From NCBI GenBank assembly GCA_036852015.1, contig JAANDG010000135.1, positions 226,055-290,054 of the forward strand: a stretch of DNA of 64,000 bases, given 5' to 3'. The DNA comes from Pelodera strongyloides. Its lineage: Eukaryota > Nematoda > Chromadorea > Rhabditida > Rhabditidae. This document shows, piece after piece, positions 56,401 to 64,000 of the stretch (within the stretch, counting starts at the first letter, position 1; every line of letters begins with the position of its first letter). The notes under the pieces were generated by a model. That model was given only the letters and a program-made list of their open reading frames with translations, was not told the DNA's origin and did not search any database. Made by a program: the position numbers and the translations under genes.

Positions 56401-58827
56401 AGTTTGAAGATCAATTAATCCACATAGATTGGACATTTCAACTAAAATACTATCTTAGCAGGTTAGTTTTGGAGATGACAAGATGTAAATTCTTTTCCAA
56501 GCAAATTCGTCGTTGCGGAACAGTCTAAGCAGATAACGAATGTATTCGTTATCCTTCCTTTAAGGAGGAGGCTCACGAGATGAGTGCTCAGTAGTTTCCT
56601 TTATCGAAGATGATGGTTTTATCTTCCAAAAAACAAGATTATAAGGTTCAGCGCTTTAGTTTGGAGGAATTATTAATCGAAAGAACAATAATAACCCTAT
56701 CGTATGCAAGTAGGCTCAACTTGTTTTTTGTTAGCTAGCACCGAATGTCGATAAAAAAAAAAAAAAGGTATGGCTCACAGATAAACAATATTTTCTTTAA
56801 AGCAATGCTCCCCTTGGAAAATTGCATATGATAAGCAAATCCTAGTACCTATGCTAATTTTGTACGTCGTCCACGTCAATCGTGCAAAATTAGCATAGGA
56901 TTCATAGATTGCTTATCATATGCAACTTTCCAAAGGGGCTAGCATGCGCTTTAATATAATATTCCTATTCTCCATGCGAGGTTACACATGGGAATGTCTG
57001 TTTAATACGAAATTAGCGCGGCATATAATGTCCGGGCCTCCCATTATCGTGCATATTAAGTGGAAGTAGCATTATGTTATATGCCAATCAAAACATTTTG
57101 CTAATAAGCGACGAATCTTAAATTTGCATACATTCTGTTGTTAAACGCAAATGTACTATAATACGGAGGTCCGGACATTACAATAGCCGCGTCTAATAGC
57201 TATATCTTCAAAATGGCATTCCCATGTGTATAAAGTACAAAAATATGTTTTTCTCGAAGAAGACAGCTGCAGAATTGTCTTAGTGTATAGTCGTACTTAA
57301 ATCCTAAAGCGAAATACACCGGTTTTTAAACGCATCTCAAATCAGCATTCTTATGCAGTTATGCTAAAAGGGGTCTACGAGGTCTTTTGTATTCAAATTA
57401 TGCTCATTTGCAGGTGAAGCATAGGAAAGCGTGGTGTACTCATTCGTTGCAAAAACCGCCGATATTTCTGCTTTAAAATGTGTGTGTTACTTATATCCCT
57501 AAATGAATAGTTGGCTGATTTTCAAATATCTCGAAAAGAGGAAAATTATTTTATCTGAAAAGTGCTCTGTTTTAGTCGGTGTTTTTGGCTCTTCTGCGCC
57601 ATCATTGTTATGAGGTAACTAATGGAATATTTAGCGGCGCAAAAAGAGACCAATTGTTTGTGGGCCATCTACAAAAAGGAAAAATTCATAATTTAATGCT
57701 TAACTCTATGAAAATGAGCAGTCGGTCTCTTCCGACTGCAGGATCGGCCTCGTCCGATTGACCCTACTACTTAAATTTCCTATGATACTTGATTCTTTAC
57801 TTTTATTGCTAATTATTTATCCAACGGGGAGCCAAAAATTGCGGCGCTCCATTTGTCGCTGGTTCACTAAGCTTTTGAAATGTGCTGCGACCTATGCATT
57901 AGACTTAAAGAGAATTGAGCAAGTGAAATTTAAGAGTAAGAGTAATTTTTGAAGCTGTGGGTATACGCCTTTTGTGCATACCAATATATAAATGCTATTG
58001 TCAGTCTCACATAACAATCTATCAGTATCAAAACGCGACAATACGTAAAATCTGAAAAGGTCTCGCTAGTGAAATACTTCATAGATAATTTTCATTCGCA
58101 TAGTTCGCTTTCTATTTACTGAACAGACATGTTTTTGTTTAACTTACACCGGTGGACTGCTCACGTGCTAGCCTCCAAGTTTGAGTTGTGCTAAAACTAT
58201 ACGTCTATGGATACAAAGGTTCTCTAGCCGCTATTTTGGTACCGTTGGATAAAATGTAGAAATAAAGGTAAAGATCATAGTATCGTAGGAAATTTAAGTA
58301 GAGAGATGGGAACAATCGGCCGAAGGCCGATTCCTGCTGTCGGAAGAGACCGACTGCTCATTTTCATATAGTTAAGCATTAACATTATAATTTCAATTTT
58401 TGTAGATGTGCCCCAACCGAATTGGTCTCTTTTGTCGCCGCTAAATTTTCCATTAGTTACCTCATAACAATGATGGCGCAGAAACCAAAACTCTACCTAA
58501 GACAGGCACTTTTTCACGATAAAATAATAGAGGATTGATTTTTCTTATGTGTGTTACGTCTCACTAAACCAATGTCTGTGTCTTATGTGCCTGCAATGAC
58601 GAATATGATGCCGTTAAAAATCTGATTAGCTATTCTACAGATGTGAATTGAACAATTAGTAAATTAGCTGAGGGAGAGGGAATACTAATAATCAATCCAT
58701 TCGACCTGGATCTCCATTAATAATACACTGTCGAGTGCCCCCAATCAGCAGTTCTCCGTTGTCAGAAATAGTGAATTCTGTTTCGCGAATAGGGCGCCCG
58801 ATTGGAATCCGCGGAGCCCGAGCCCAC
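45791..58827 (-). CDS. AASDH: AASDH/ACSF4-type protein: adenylation + carrier + PQQ propeller (5' incomplete)
   Basis: Member of the family of human AASDH (ACSF4). It resembles the fungal aminoadipate-semialdehyde enzyme in having adenylation and carrier domains but carries a C-terminal beta-propeller; its true substrate in animals is unsettled. Exons in coding order: 58827-58706, 52682-52603, 52205-52107, 51453-51321, 51162-51057, 50821-50650, 50422-50319, 50109-49964, 49555-49395, 49005-48886, 48574-48440, 46379-46151, 45963-45791. All phases agree; about 593 residues are visible against about 1,100 in human. The exons for the first half of the adenylation domain, including the TSGTTG-type core, were not found. 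A 6-kb intron (52,683-58,705) is packed with repeats. Confidence 0.88.
46845..47183 (+). mobile_element. tRNA-derived SINE (intronic)
   Basis: The head has pol III promoter boxes (A box GTGGCTCACTGGC, B box GGTTCGAATCC, about 35 bases apart), followed by an unrelated body. The tail GAATAAAGTGGTATTCACAT also occurs alone at 739-806. It lies in the 2-kb intron between AASDH exons 48,440 and 46,379, opposite to the gene. There is no poly-A tail; the shared 3' end suggests mobilisation by a partner LINE. Confidence 0.75.
47208..47273 (+). pseudogene. tRNA-like sequence (Thr-type anticodon AGT), broken T stem
   Basis: GGCCTAGTGGTTAGCGC forms the D arm and A box, TGGACTAGTAATCCA a well-paired anticodon arm with AGT, and GGGTTCGAGTC the B box. 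The 3' side of the T stem and the acceptor stem do not pair. It begins only 25 bases after the SINE end. Confidence 0.55.
47853..48182. repeat. CT and GA tracts in AASDH intron
   Basis: A CT run at 47,853-47,886 and a long GA-rich stretch at 48,059-48,182, in opposite strand sense and about 170 bases apart, could pair in the pre-mRNA. Confidence 0.85.
48674..48835. mobile_element. MITE family B, copy 5 (intronic)
   Basis: Well-preserved ends TTAAAGCGAAATACCGGCC and CCGGCATTTCGCTTTAA with TTAA at both edges. It lies in the intron between AASDH exons 48,886 and 48,574. Confidence 0.87.
49227..49370. mobile_element. MITE family E, copy 2 (intronic)
   Basis: ATGGGGTTTCCAAGTATCC and ATACTTGGAATCCCCAT form the ends. 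The interior matches the reverse complement of the copy at 17,523-17,657. Confidence 0.75.
50650..50821 (-). CDS. AASDH: part of AASDH-type gene: carrier (PP-binding) domain
   Basis: FRLLGINSMTAAEIALTV occupies the place of the LGGxSL phosphopantetheine-attachment motif, with serine as the expected attachment residue. The usual Asp/Thr before it is Asn. The domain is one exon of 172 bases, bounded in phase by the adenylation exon (51,057) and the first propeller exon (50,422). Confidence 0.75.
51057..58827 (-). CDS. AASDH: part of AASDH-type gene: end of the adenylation domain
   Basis: Motifs in order: PIGRPIRETEFTISDNGELL (58,706 exon), TGDLVENIDGNLFITGRIDN (core motifs A7-A8; aspartates and the GRxD arginine kept), VKINGVRVNLESLAERI, and LNRNGKVDRDKLREL, which supplies the A10 catalytic-type lysine. 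Agreement in motif order and spacing with human AASDH supports the assignment. Confidence 0.88.
51478..51618. mobile_element. 141-base MITE with GAGGCCGTATTCACCA ends
   Basis: The left end GAGGCCGTATTCACCAGCAC pairs with the right end read inverted (GAGGCCGCATTCTCCAACGC), and GCAGGGAGCC pairs within the arms. It is unusually GC-rich for this window. The ends are the same as those of the 1.1-kb tRNA-carrying element at 37,485. Confidence 0.8.
52248..52490 (+). repeat. minisatellite, ~28-base unit, eight to nine copies
   Basis: Units of the form CCTA(A/C)GGATACGGTAATTA plus AAATAGTGGA alternate with a variant containing GTAAGTAACATAGTAA, giving a 57-base higher-order dimer. It lies between AASDH exons 52,205 and 52,603. 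Confidence 0.9.
55729..56345. mobile_element. foldback-type element, ~115-base arms
   Basis: 55,729-55,848 and 56,242-56,345 are reverse complements at about 85-90% (shared AAAAAGAGTTTAA, GCGTACTGTCGTGCTCGACA, AAAATTCAGAAA), separated by about 0.4 kb of non-coding sequence. It lies inside the large AASDH intron. Confidence 0.8.
56797..56954. mobile_element. MITE family A, copy 3, with many one-base gaps
   Basis: TTAA at both edges and clear similarity to copy 1, but at least six single-base deletions (for example TTAAAGCAATGCTCCCC for the intact left end). Confidence 0.8.
56993..57230. mobile_element. inverted-repeat element family F
   Basis: TACACATGGGAATG at the left and CATTCCCATGTGTA at the right. 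Inner blocks ATAATGTCCGGGCCTCC and GGAGGTCCGGACATTA also pair, giving arms of about 70 bases. Confidence 0.7.
57304..57476. mobile_element. MITE family B, copy 6, with one-base gaps
   Basis: CTAAAGCGAAATACACCGG to AAACCGCCGATATTTCTGCTTTAA-type ends. It carries several small deletions relative to copies 2 and 5. Confidence 0.7.
57545..58528. mobile_element. foldback-type element, ~220-base arms
   Basis: 57,545-57,764 and 58,310-58,528 are reverse complements (shared GACCGACTGCTCATTTTCAT, AGTTAAGCATTAA, ATTAGTTACCTCATAACAAT, GATGGCGCAGAA) around about 0.55 kb. The outer ends ATTATTTTATC(G)TGAAAAAG resemble those of the element at 55,729, so the two probably belong to one family. The right arm contains the palindrome ATCGGCCGAAGGCCGAT. 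Confidence 0.85.
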
Positions 58828-58860
58828 CTGAGAGGGAAAGATCAGATGAGAGATGAGATG

Positions 58861-59034
58861 CAGGGGTACAGGTCGGTGCGTGAAAAACGCACCAACCACC
58901 TCCGGATGGTCTGACCACCTCCGGAAGCAATTCGAAATTAAAATATTTGACCGAAATATGGTGTTTTATTAAAACGATCTATCACTAGCTAAGAAACCAC
59001 CTCCACACTCCATTACGCACGAATTTATACCCTG
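58861..59034. mobile_element. hAT-like MITE family C, copy 3
   Basis: CAGGGGTACAGGTCGGTGCG to ATTTATACCCTG, flanked by a perfect 8-base duplication ATGAGATG at 58,853-58,860 and 59,035-59,042. This is the clearest copy of the family. Confidence 0.9.
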
Positions 59035-59138
59035 ATGAGATGCGAAGTGTGGACTCTTCGCCTCAACGATGTAACGCCGGTTTTTGAGGCAACTGCATCC
59101 CAAATCCCATATGTGGGTAATAAAATAATTTTACTACG

Positions 59139-59967
59139 GGCGTAAACTTCTACGCGAAAAATTACGTTTGCGCTACGCCCCTCGCTTTTGGTGTACCCAC
59201 GTGACACATGAAATAACCCGAAAATGGGAATGGTTTATTGCTATGGTTTATTGCGATGATTGGTGACATTAACATCAATACGAGCGGGCAAATACTGAAA
59301 ATGTCGCGATAATAAATGTATGAAAGTACAGTACAAACTAAGCTAACATATAGAAGTTGTACTTTTTAGTTAAAACACAGCGATGTGCTACAGATTAAGG
59401 AACGATGATAACGTATGGTAGGAAATGAATGCCCGACGAGAAAAGTACGTAAAAATCAGGAGCTTATTCTTCACTTATAATCGATGACGAATCTCCGTAT
59501 TGAACATTGAATCCCTGTTTCCCTTGCGAGTATAAGGTAGAGCGATGGATTCCTTGGTCTGGTAGGATCCGCCAGTGTGACGAGGCATGTTCTGAAAATG
59601 ATAGCAGCAGAACAGTACCAAAGTGGCCCTAAGTGGTGGAAAACACACATAAGGGCACAGGGGCGGGTGGGACAATACACACAAAAAACCTAGATAACTG
59701 GCCAAGCGAATTCCGAAAAGGTGCGGCAGAAATTGCGCAGCCCGTTGCAACGCGTATGAAAAAAGCGTACACTTCCCTCGGTATACTGTATTTGGGGTGC
59801 GACATTTTGACGCCATATTCTATTGGCGCTCGGTTGCTACGCGCAAACTACACTTTTAGCTACGGCGTAAACTTCTACGCTAAAAATTACGTTTGCGCTA
59901 CGCCCCTCGCTTTTGGTGTACCCACGTGACACATGAAATAACCCGAAAATGGGAATGGTTTATTGCT
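59139..59967 (+). repeat. 104-base direct duplication, 725 bases apart
   Basis: 59,139-59,242 and 59,864-59,967 are nearly identical in the same orientation (GGCGTAAACTTCTACGC to GGTTTATTGCT). Confidence 0.85.
59475..59591 (-). CDS. AASDH: candidate upstream exon of the AASDH-type gene
   Basis: Good splice sites (TTTTCAG and GTGAAG) frame 117 bases whose phase fits the exon at 58,827. The phase-consistent frame reads TLADPTRPRNPSLYLILARE. In other frames the exon shows TGGSY and FNVQYGDSSS at the spacing expected for the LGGE and FNxYG motifs of adenylation domains. Either this is the motif A4-A5 exon with indels, or it is a chance match. Confidence 0.35.
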   Translation of the reverse strand, partial: NMPRHTGGSYQTKESIALPYTRKGNRDSMFNTEIRHRL

Positions 59968-62900
59968 AGACTACAAAGCCCCGAAGGGGAGAAAAACCCG
60001 ATACGTCTGCCTCTGGCTGGCATATGGTAACGAGTCTAAACTCAAAAGCAACGTCAATTGTCGAGCCTCCCCTCCGTGGAACGTTTGGAGTTTATGTACC
60101 GACTTTCAAAATTAGTATATATTTCCCAGTCGCCATGGTACACATACAATCTTTACATGTTTGTGATACCCGTAAAATACTCCCTCTAACATTTGAACTT
60201 TGGACTATACCATATGTCACGGCTATTGAGCTATTAACCCGTGCGCCAACCAAACTTCTGGTTCCACACTAGTACAAAATACTGATTGCTCACGTGCCCC
60301 AGGTATGGGCGGACCAAACGTATGTTTCAAAAGCACCTTGAATTCCTTCGCAGATACATTTCTGAATGGCCCAACGCTTCCTTGCCACTTAAGACGATCC
60401 CGGCGTCCATTCAATGGAGCTTAGCCGCTCATAGAACTCTTCACATTTTCATTCTAAAAACATCAGTCATTACAGAACTGTGCAGTGCGCGCACCCACAC
60501 ACGTTTTCTTTTCAACGAAGATTTCTCGTTCCGAACGAGCGTTCCCCAAAATAATGACCAAATGACCTTACTGTGTCCGGTAAATTAATATTGTATGAAC
60601 ATTGTACCCAAACTCAGACGTTTCTGGTACTGGTCTGGACTCATTCGAAATTGATGTCTATTCCCTAATGTCTACTTTCTCACGAAGTATTAAAGCCGCC
60701 TGAGCCTGAGTAAGTGTAAGCAACTGAACTAGACTGAAAAGTGTTCAGACATCTAGCCCGGTGCAGTTCGGGTGGTCTTAGGCTACGTCTACATTTGGCC
60801 GCCCCTCCACGCCTTCCACGATTAGTTAATTCATATTTAACTCCAAGCATCTCCAATCCATAACCAAGCATCTCCATTTACGAAGGAAATTATACCCTGA
60901 CTAGGTACAGGTACAAGGGAAACGCGGAAAACAAACATAAATTACCTTGAAATCCTTCACCGCTCCGTACTGATGGAAACATTTTCTTATCCGTCAAAAA
61001 AAATCACGGCGCCGATAGAACTCGTTCGGCTACTTGCTTGCACTCTAAAGACTTGTGTGCTTAAAATGTTGCGTTCCCTTTCTTATAACATACGTAAGTA
61101 ATATTCTGCCGGTTCTCCCAAACGAGCAACAGCTAACGTTCATAATTAGCATGATAGTCGGTAAAATAGGGTCGTATGGAGATTGTTTCCAAGATTGCGC
61201 TTGCCTTTTGACCAGCTTATGATACTCCCACTCCGATACGTTTCTGGACCAATAGAGTTTCAACAAGATGCCTATGTACTACATGCGAAGTGTTCGAACT
61301 AATAACTCAGTAACTTCTGGTTCTGTGCCAAATGCTGATCTACACTGTACACTGGTTGTTCATTGGTTCTTTGACCAGAAGCGGATAGTTTTAGGCTAGG
61401 ATTCATCACCACGTTTTCGCAACTTACACTATGACTGTAGGCTTTTCCTAGCAGTATGCCTCATATCATAACCTACACCGCCAAAATGCGCTTAGTCAAT
61501 CAGCTACACACATTGCGTGTAGAATCTTGACATGTTATATTTGCTATACAATAATGTGTAGAAACCCGAACTACGCTTGACCACAATGGCCTTGTTATGG
61601 CCACCCTGCTTTCCTAGCTGGTTGCAACGGTAAAGAAGGATCATGATCATGGTCTCGAAAAAGCGATTGAATGTTCACACGCTACAAACTACAAAAGCTG
61701 GCGTCTTGAGTCTGAAGTCTGCTTTCACCTTGCACAGTAAGACAAGTAAAAAAAAAAAAATTTAACCAACCACAAAGTAGTGTCGCACAAGGCCCTGCCA
61801 GTGAGACACGATTATCGCCGGGCCATCTTTTTTCATTGTTGAACCTTTTGAACAGTACCGCACACATAGCCTTGGTCGCAAGCTCGACATAATCGCCACT
61901 GTAATTACGAACCCGAGTAATTATGAAATATAGAAAAGGACACCATGACCACAGACCACGGATACGGTTAAAATTATGAAAGCGACGAAGCATGATAAAA
62001 TGATGCCAAAAATGTGAAATGGAAATTTCCTACTTTCCTAGTAGATTAACATAAAGTATCCTAACCTAACATACGACAGGCCATAAATAATGATTAAAAA
62101 TAATGGTGTGTGGAAAAATAATGGTGCGTATTTGTCTGAAGTGATAAGTGGAAGTAACGACCGCATATATCGCATGGAGCAAACCAATTTCCTCAGGCAC
62201 ACACAGTTTTTGGCAATTGGCCAATGGCTTACACCTACAATTATAGTCCCCAAGTCGGAGAAAGAGAAGCACTAGAGTAATAATATACAAATATACAGCA
62301 AATAGGCTCCGAAAGTTCGGACGGGAAACGATGTATCTTTCTCCTCTATTCGGCTGAGGGACTGAGCTAATGGCTGATCCCGTAAATCACATCATATTCC
62401 ACAAGCGCCCTTTGTAATCTGTACCAAATTGCGTACTGCCGGTTCCGCGGCTTCGGCTGAACGACGATGATATAAATGTAACCTCTTACTCTTACGAATG
62501 CAAGTCATTCGTCTCTGCATTTTCTGTAGAACTAAGTAGAAAAATCTCGGCGTGTTCTATTCGGTGGCTGGCGATGGCGCCCTCGAAAGTGCAATCTTAC
62601 ATACAGCATTCCGGCCAATGTTTCACTTCCGCGAATACATCGCACAGCAATGAGACCTAGTTCGCTTGCCAAATACAAATGTGAACACCACTACTTCTAC
62701 CCTTCTACGATACCTGTCCGTCCTTGATCTTTTGCCTCTCCCAAAACCAAATGTATGCTCGTGTATGCCAGTCCCTCACGAATACTGACGCACGGATTTA
62801 CCAAGTCCCGTACACCAGTACCACCGCCACGCAAACCGTGAAAACCGAAAAGAAAGCAGCCACATAATTATTGGTTACAAATTGCAAGCGTTACGCGAAC

Positions 62901-63390
62901 CACCAAGGTTAAATTGACACCTATAAAAGACGGCCTCGTCCTATACCAGGCCCGAAGTGACTTCTCCGGCCTAGATATTCCTCCAATTACTTAGATTAAA
63001 TATTAAAGAACACACCCTTCCAATTAAAATACTCAGCTCGAATCGGTTTTTACTTAACCGCACATGTAGTATCACCCTTGAAACCTGCCATGAACTATGA
63101 ACGGACGATGAAATGTCCCCGCACTTTAAACCGAAATACGGTGCTTGGCACTCCATCAAAGAAAACAAAAATCACCTTCAGTCCCCCACGTGTCCTATTG
63201 ACTGCGAATACCTGGACTCTGGAACTCTGGACACTGCTTAAGTCCTACACCCCTGACCTGCCGCATGCCGTCCATTTCTTTTGCGATAACTAGTATTCAT
63301 ATGACTCTGCGCAGTAGCCGAACGTAAATGCCCATTAGAAAAATAGAACGGTACCCACCGCAAAACGATTCATTTCCTCTTCAGTAATGT
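59592..63390. other. no gene recognised
   Basis: Apart from one direct-repeat copy and a MITE fragment, no reading frame could be assigned on either strand. I looked on the minus strand for the missing adenylation-domain core (a TSGTTGxPK-type motif) and did not see it. Confidence 0.5.
60856..60899. mobile_element. hAT-like MITE family C, 3' fragment
   Basis: About 45 bases (CATCTCCATTTACG...ATTATACCCTG) match the right end of the family C copies. The rest of the element is missing or unrecognisable. Confidence 0.5.
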
Positions 63391-63395
63391 CTCTC

Positions 63396-63554
63396 TTCCG
63401 AACTGTACGGAAGCTTACAACAGCAAACTGATTGACCAACTGACTTAGTCTTGATCGAACTGTACGATCTTCTCTTTCAATTCCGAACTGTACGGAAATA
63501 TTGGGTATACACCGAACTGTACGGTTTTCTCTTTCACTTCCGAACTGTACGGAA
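63396..63554 (+). repeat. array of five near-palindromes CCGAACTGTACGG
   Basis: Copies start at 63,396, 63,453, 63,481, 63,510 and 63,538. Four of the five sit at 28-29-base spacing, as two tandem 57-base units. Each core is an imperfect palindrome (TTCCGAACTGTACGGAA); the variant at 63,453 keeps symmetry by changing both flanks to GATCG...CGATC. Confidence 0.9.
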
Positions 63555-64000
63555 CTCTAGTACTGACTCCGTCACCCAGTTTAACAACTGCGACTTCACT
63601 GCACTGGAACTTGTCTAATACAACACGAGTTTCCACTCTATTTTAAACGCTTTCCTTGTTCTCTCACAGAAAAAGCCAGACCGTTAGCTTACTACTTTTT
63701 CGACAAGTATTTTTACAACTTCAATAACTCAATTCAAAATGTAATAAAAGATACCACGAAAATGAATTAGAGACGCATGTAAATACTGCAGAACAATAGG
63801 AAGGAGTATGAAGGAGAATAAATATGCGAATACATGGAAAATGTAACTTTAACAATGACCGAAGGAAACTGGAATTAAAATTATTATTAAACATTTACAA
63901 CAACGCCGGTATTAGTCACGTAACACGCGGCTGCCTACCTCACATGAAACGAATGCGCTAGACTACTATACAAACAATAAGAAACAATCATAAAAACAAA

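Noticed and set aside
58706..58930. 61-residue minus-strand open frame overlapping the hAT-like MITE and the AASDH exon as a separate gene
   Set aside because: It is a wrong-frame shadow across the intron border. The correct frame of the exon gives the adenylation motifs.

Overview
The window is genomic DNA of a small-genome invertebrate animal. All four protein genes recognised are split into many short exons (about 40-270 bases) with GT-AG introns ending in pyrimidine-rich tracts plus CAG or TAG. No bacterial, phage or CRISPR feature was seen. A nematode is the best guess: there is a trans-splice-like acceptor just before one start codon, introns are T-rich on the sense strand, and words such as TACTGTAG and TACGGTA recur. 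The phylum is an inference, not proven.

Layout. Bases 1-13,700 hold no recognisable gene; they carry inverted-repeat and MITE-like elements, a 5'-truncated SINE tail and a 96-base run of G. A plus-strand neuropathy target esterase homologue (PNPLA6/7 type: one membrane helix, three cyclic-nucleotide-binding-like domains, patatin lipase domain) runs from about 13.8 to 24.95 kb. A plus-strand RECQ5-type helicase follows (26.9-35.7 kb), with an unusual 235-residue regulatory tail in front of the helicase. Converging on it from the minus strand are an ELF-type ETS transcription factor (36.9-44.6 kb) and an AASDH-type protein (45.8 kb to at least 58.8 kb: adenylation, carrier and PQQ-type beta-propeller domains). 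The N-terminal half of the AASDH-type protein was not found and probably lies beyond 64 kb.

Non-coding content is rich. There are two MITE-like families sharing the end AGCGAAAT and flanked by TTAA, a hAT-like MITE family with 8-base target duplications, several other inverted-repeat families, a tRNA-derived SINE, an intact tRNA-Glu(CTC) gene inside a 1.1-kb inverted-repeat element, GA/CT tracts through 41-48 kb, and a short array of near-palindromes at 63.4 kb. Most copies sit in introns. The genes do not form an obvious pathway. The most interesting biology is the RECQ5 tail, which combines a SUMO-interaction-like motif, two RxLF cyclin-docking-like motifs and CDK-type sites.

Reading-frame breaks cluster at 21.3-21.65 kb, at the start of the esterase gene and possibly at 59.5 kb. 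Several repeat copies near 57 kb carry many one-base gaps. Local consensus errors in the assembly are a real possibility.
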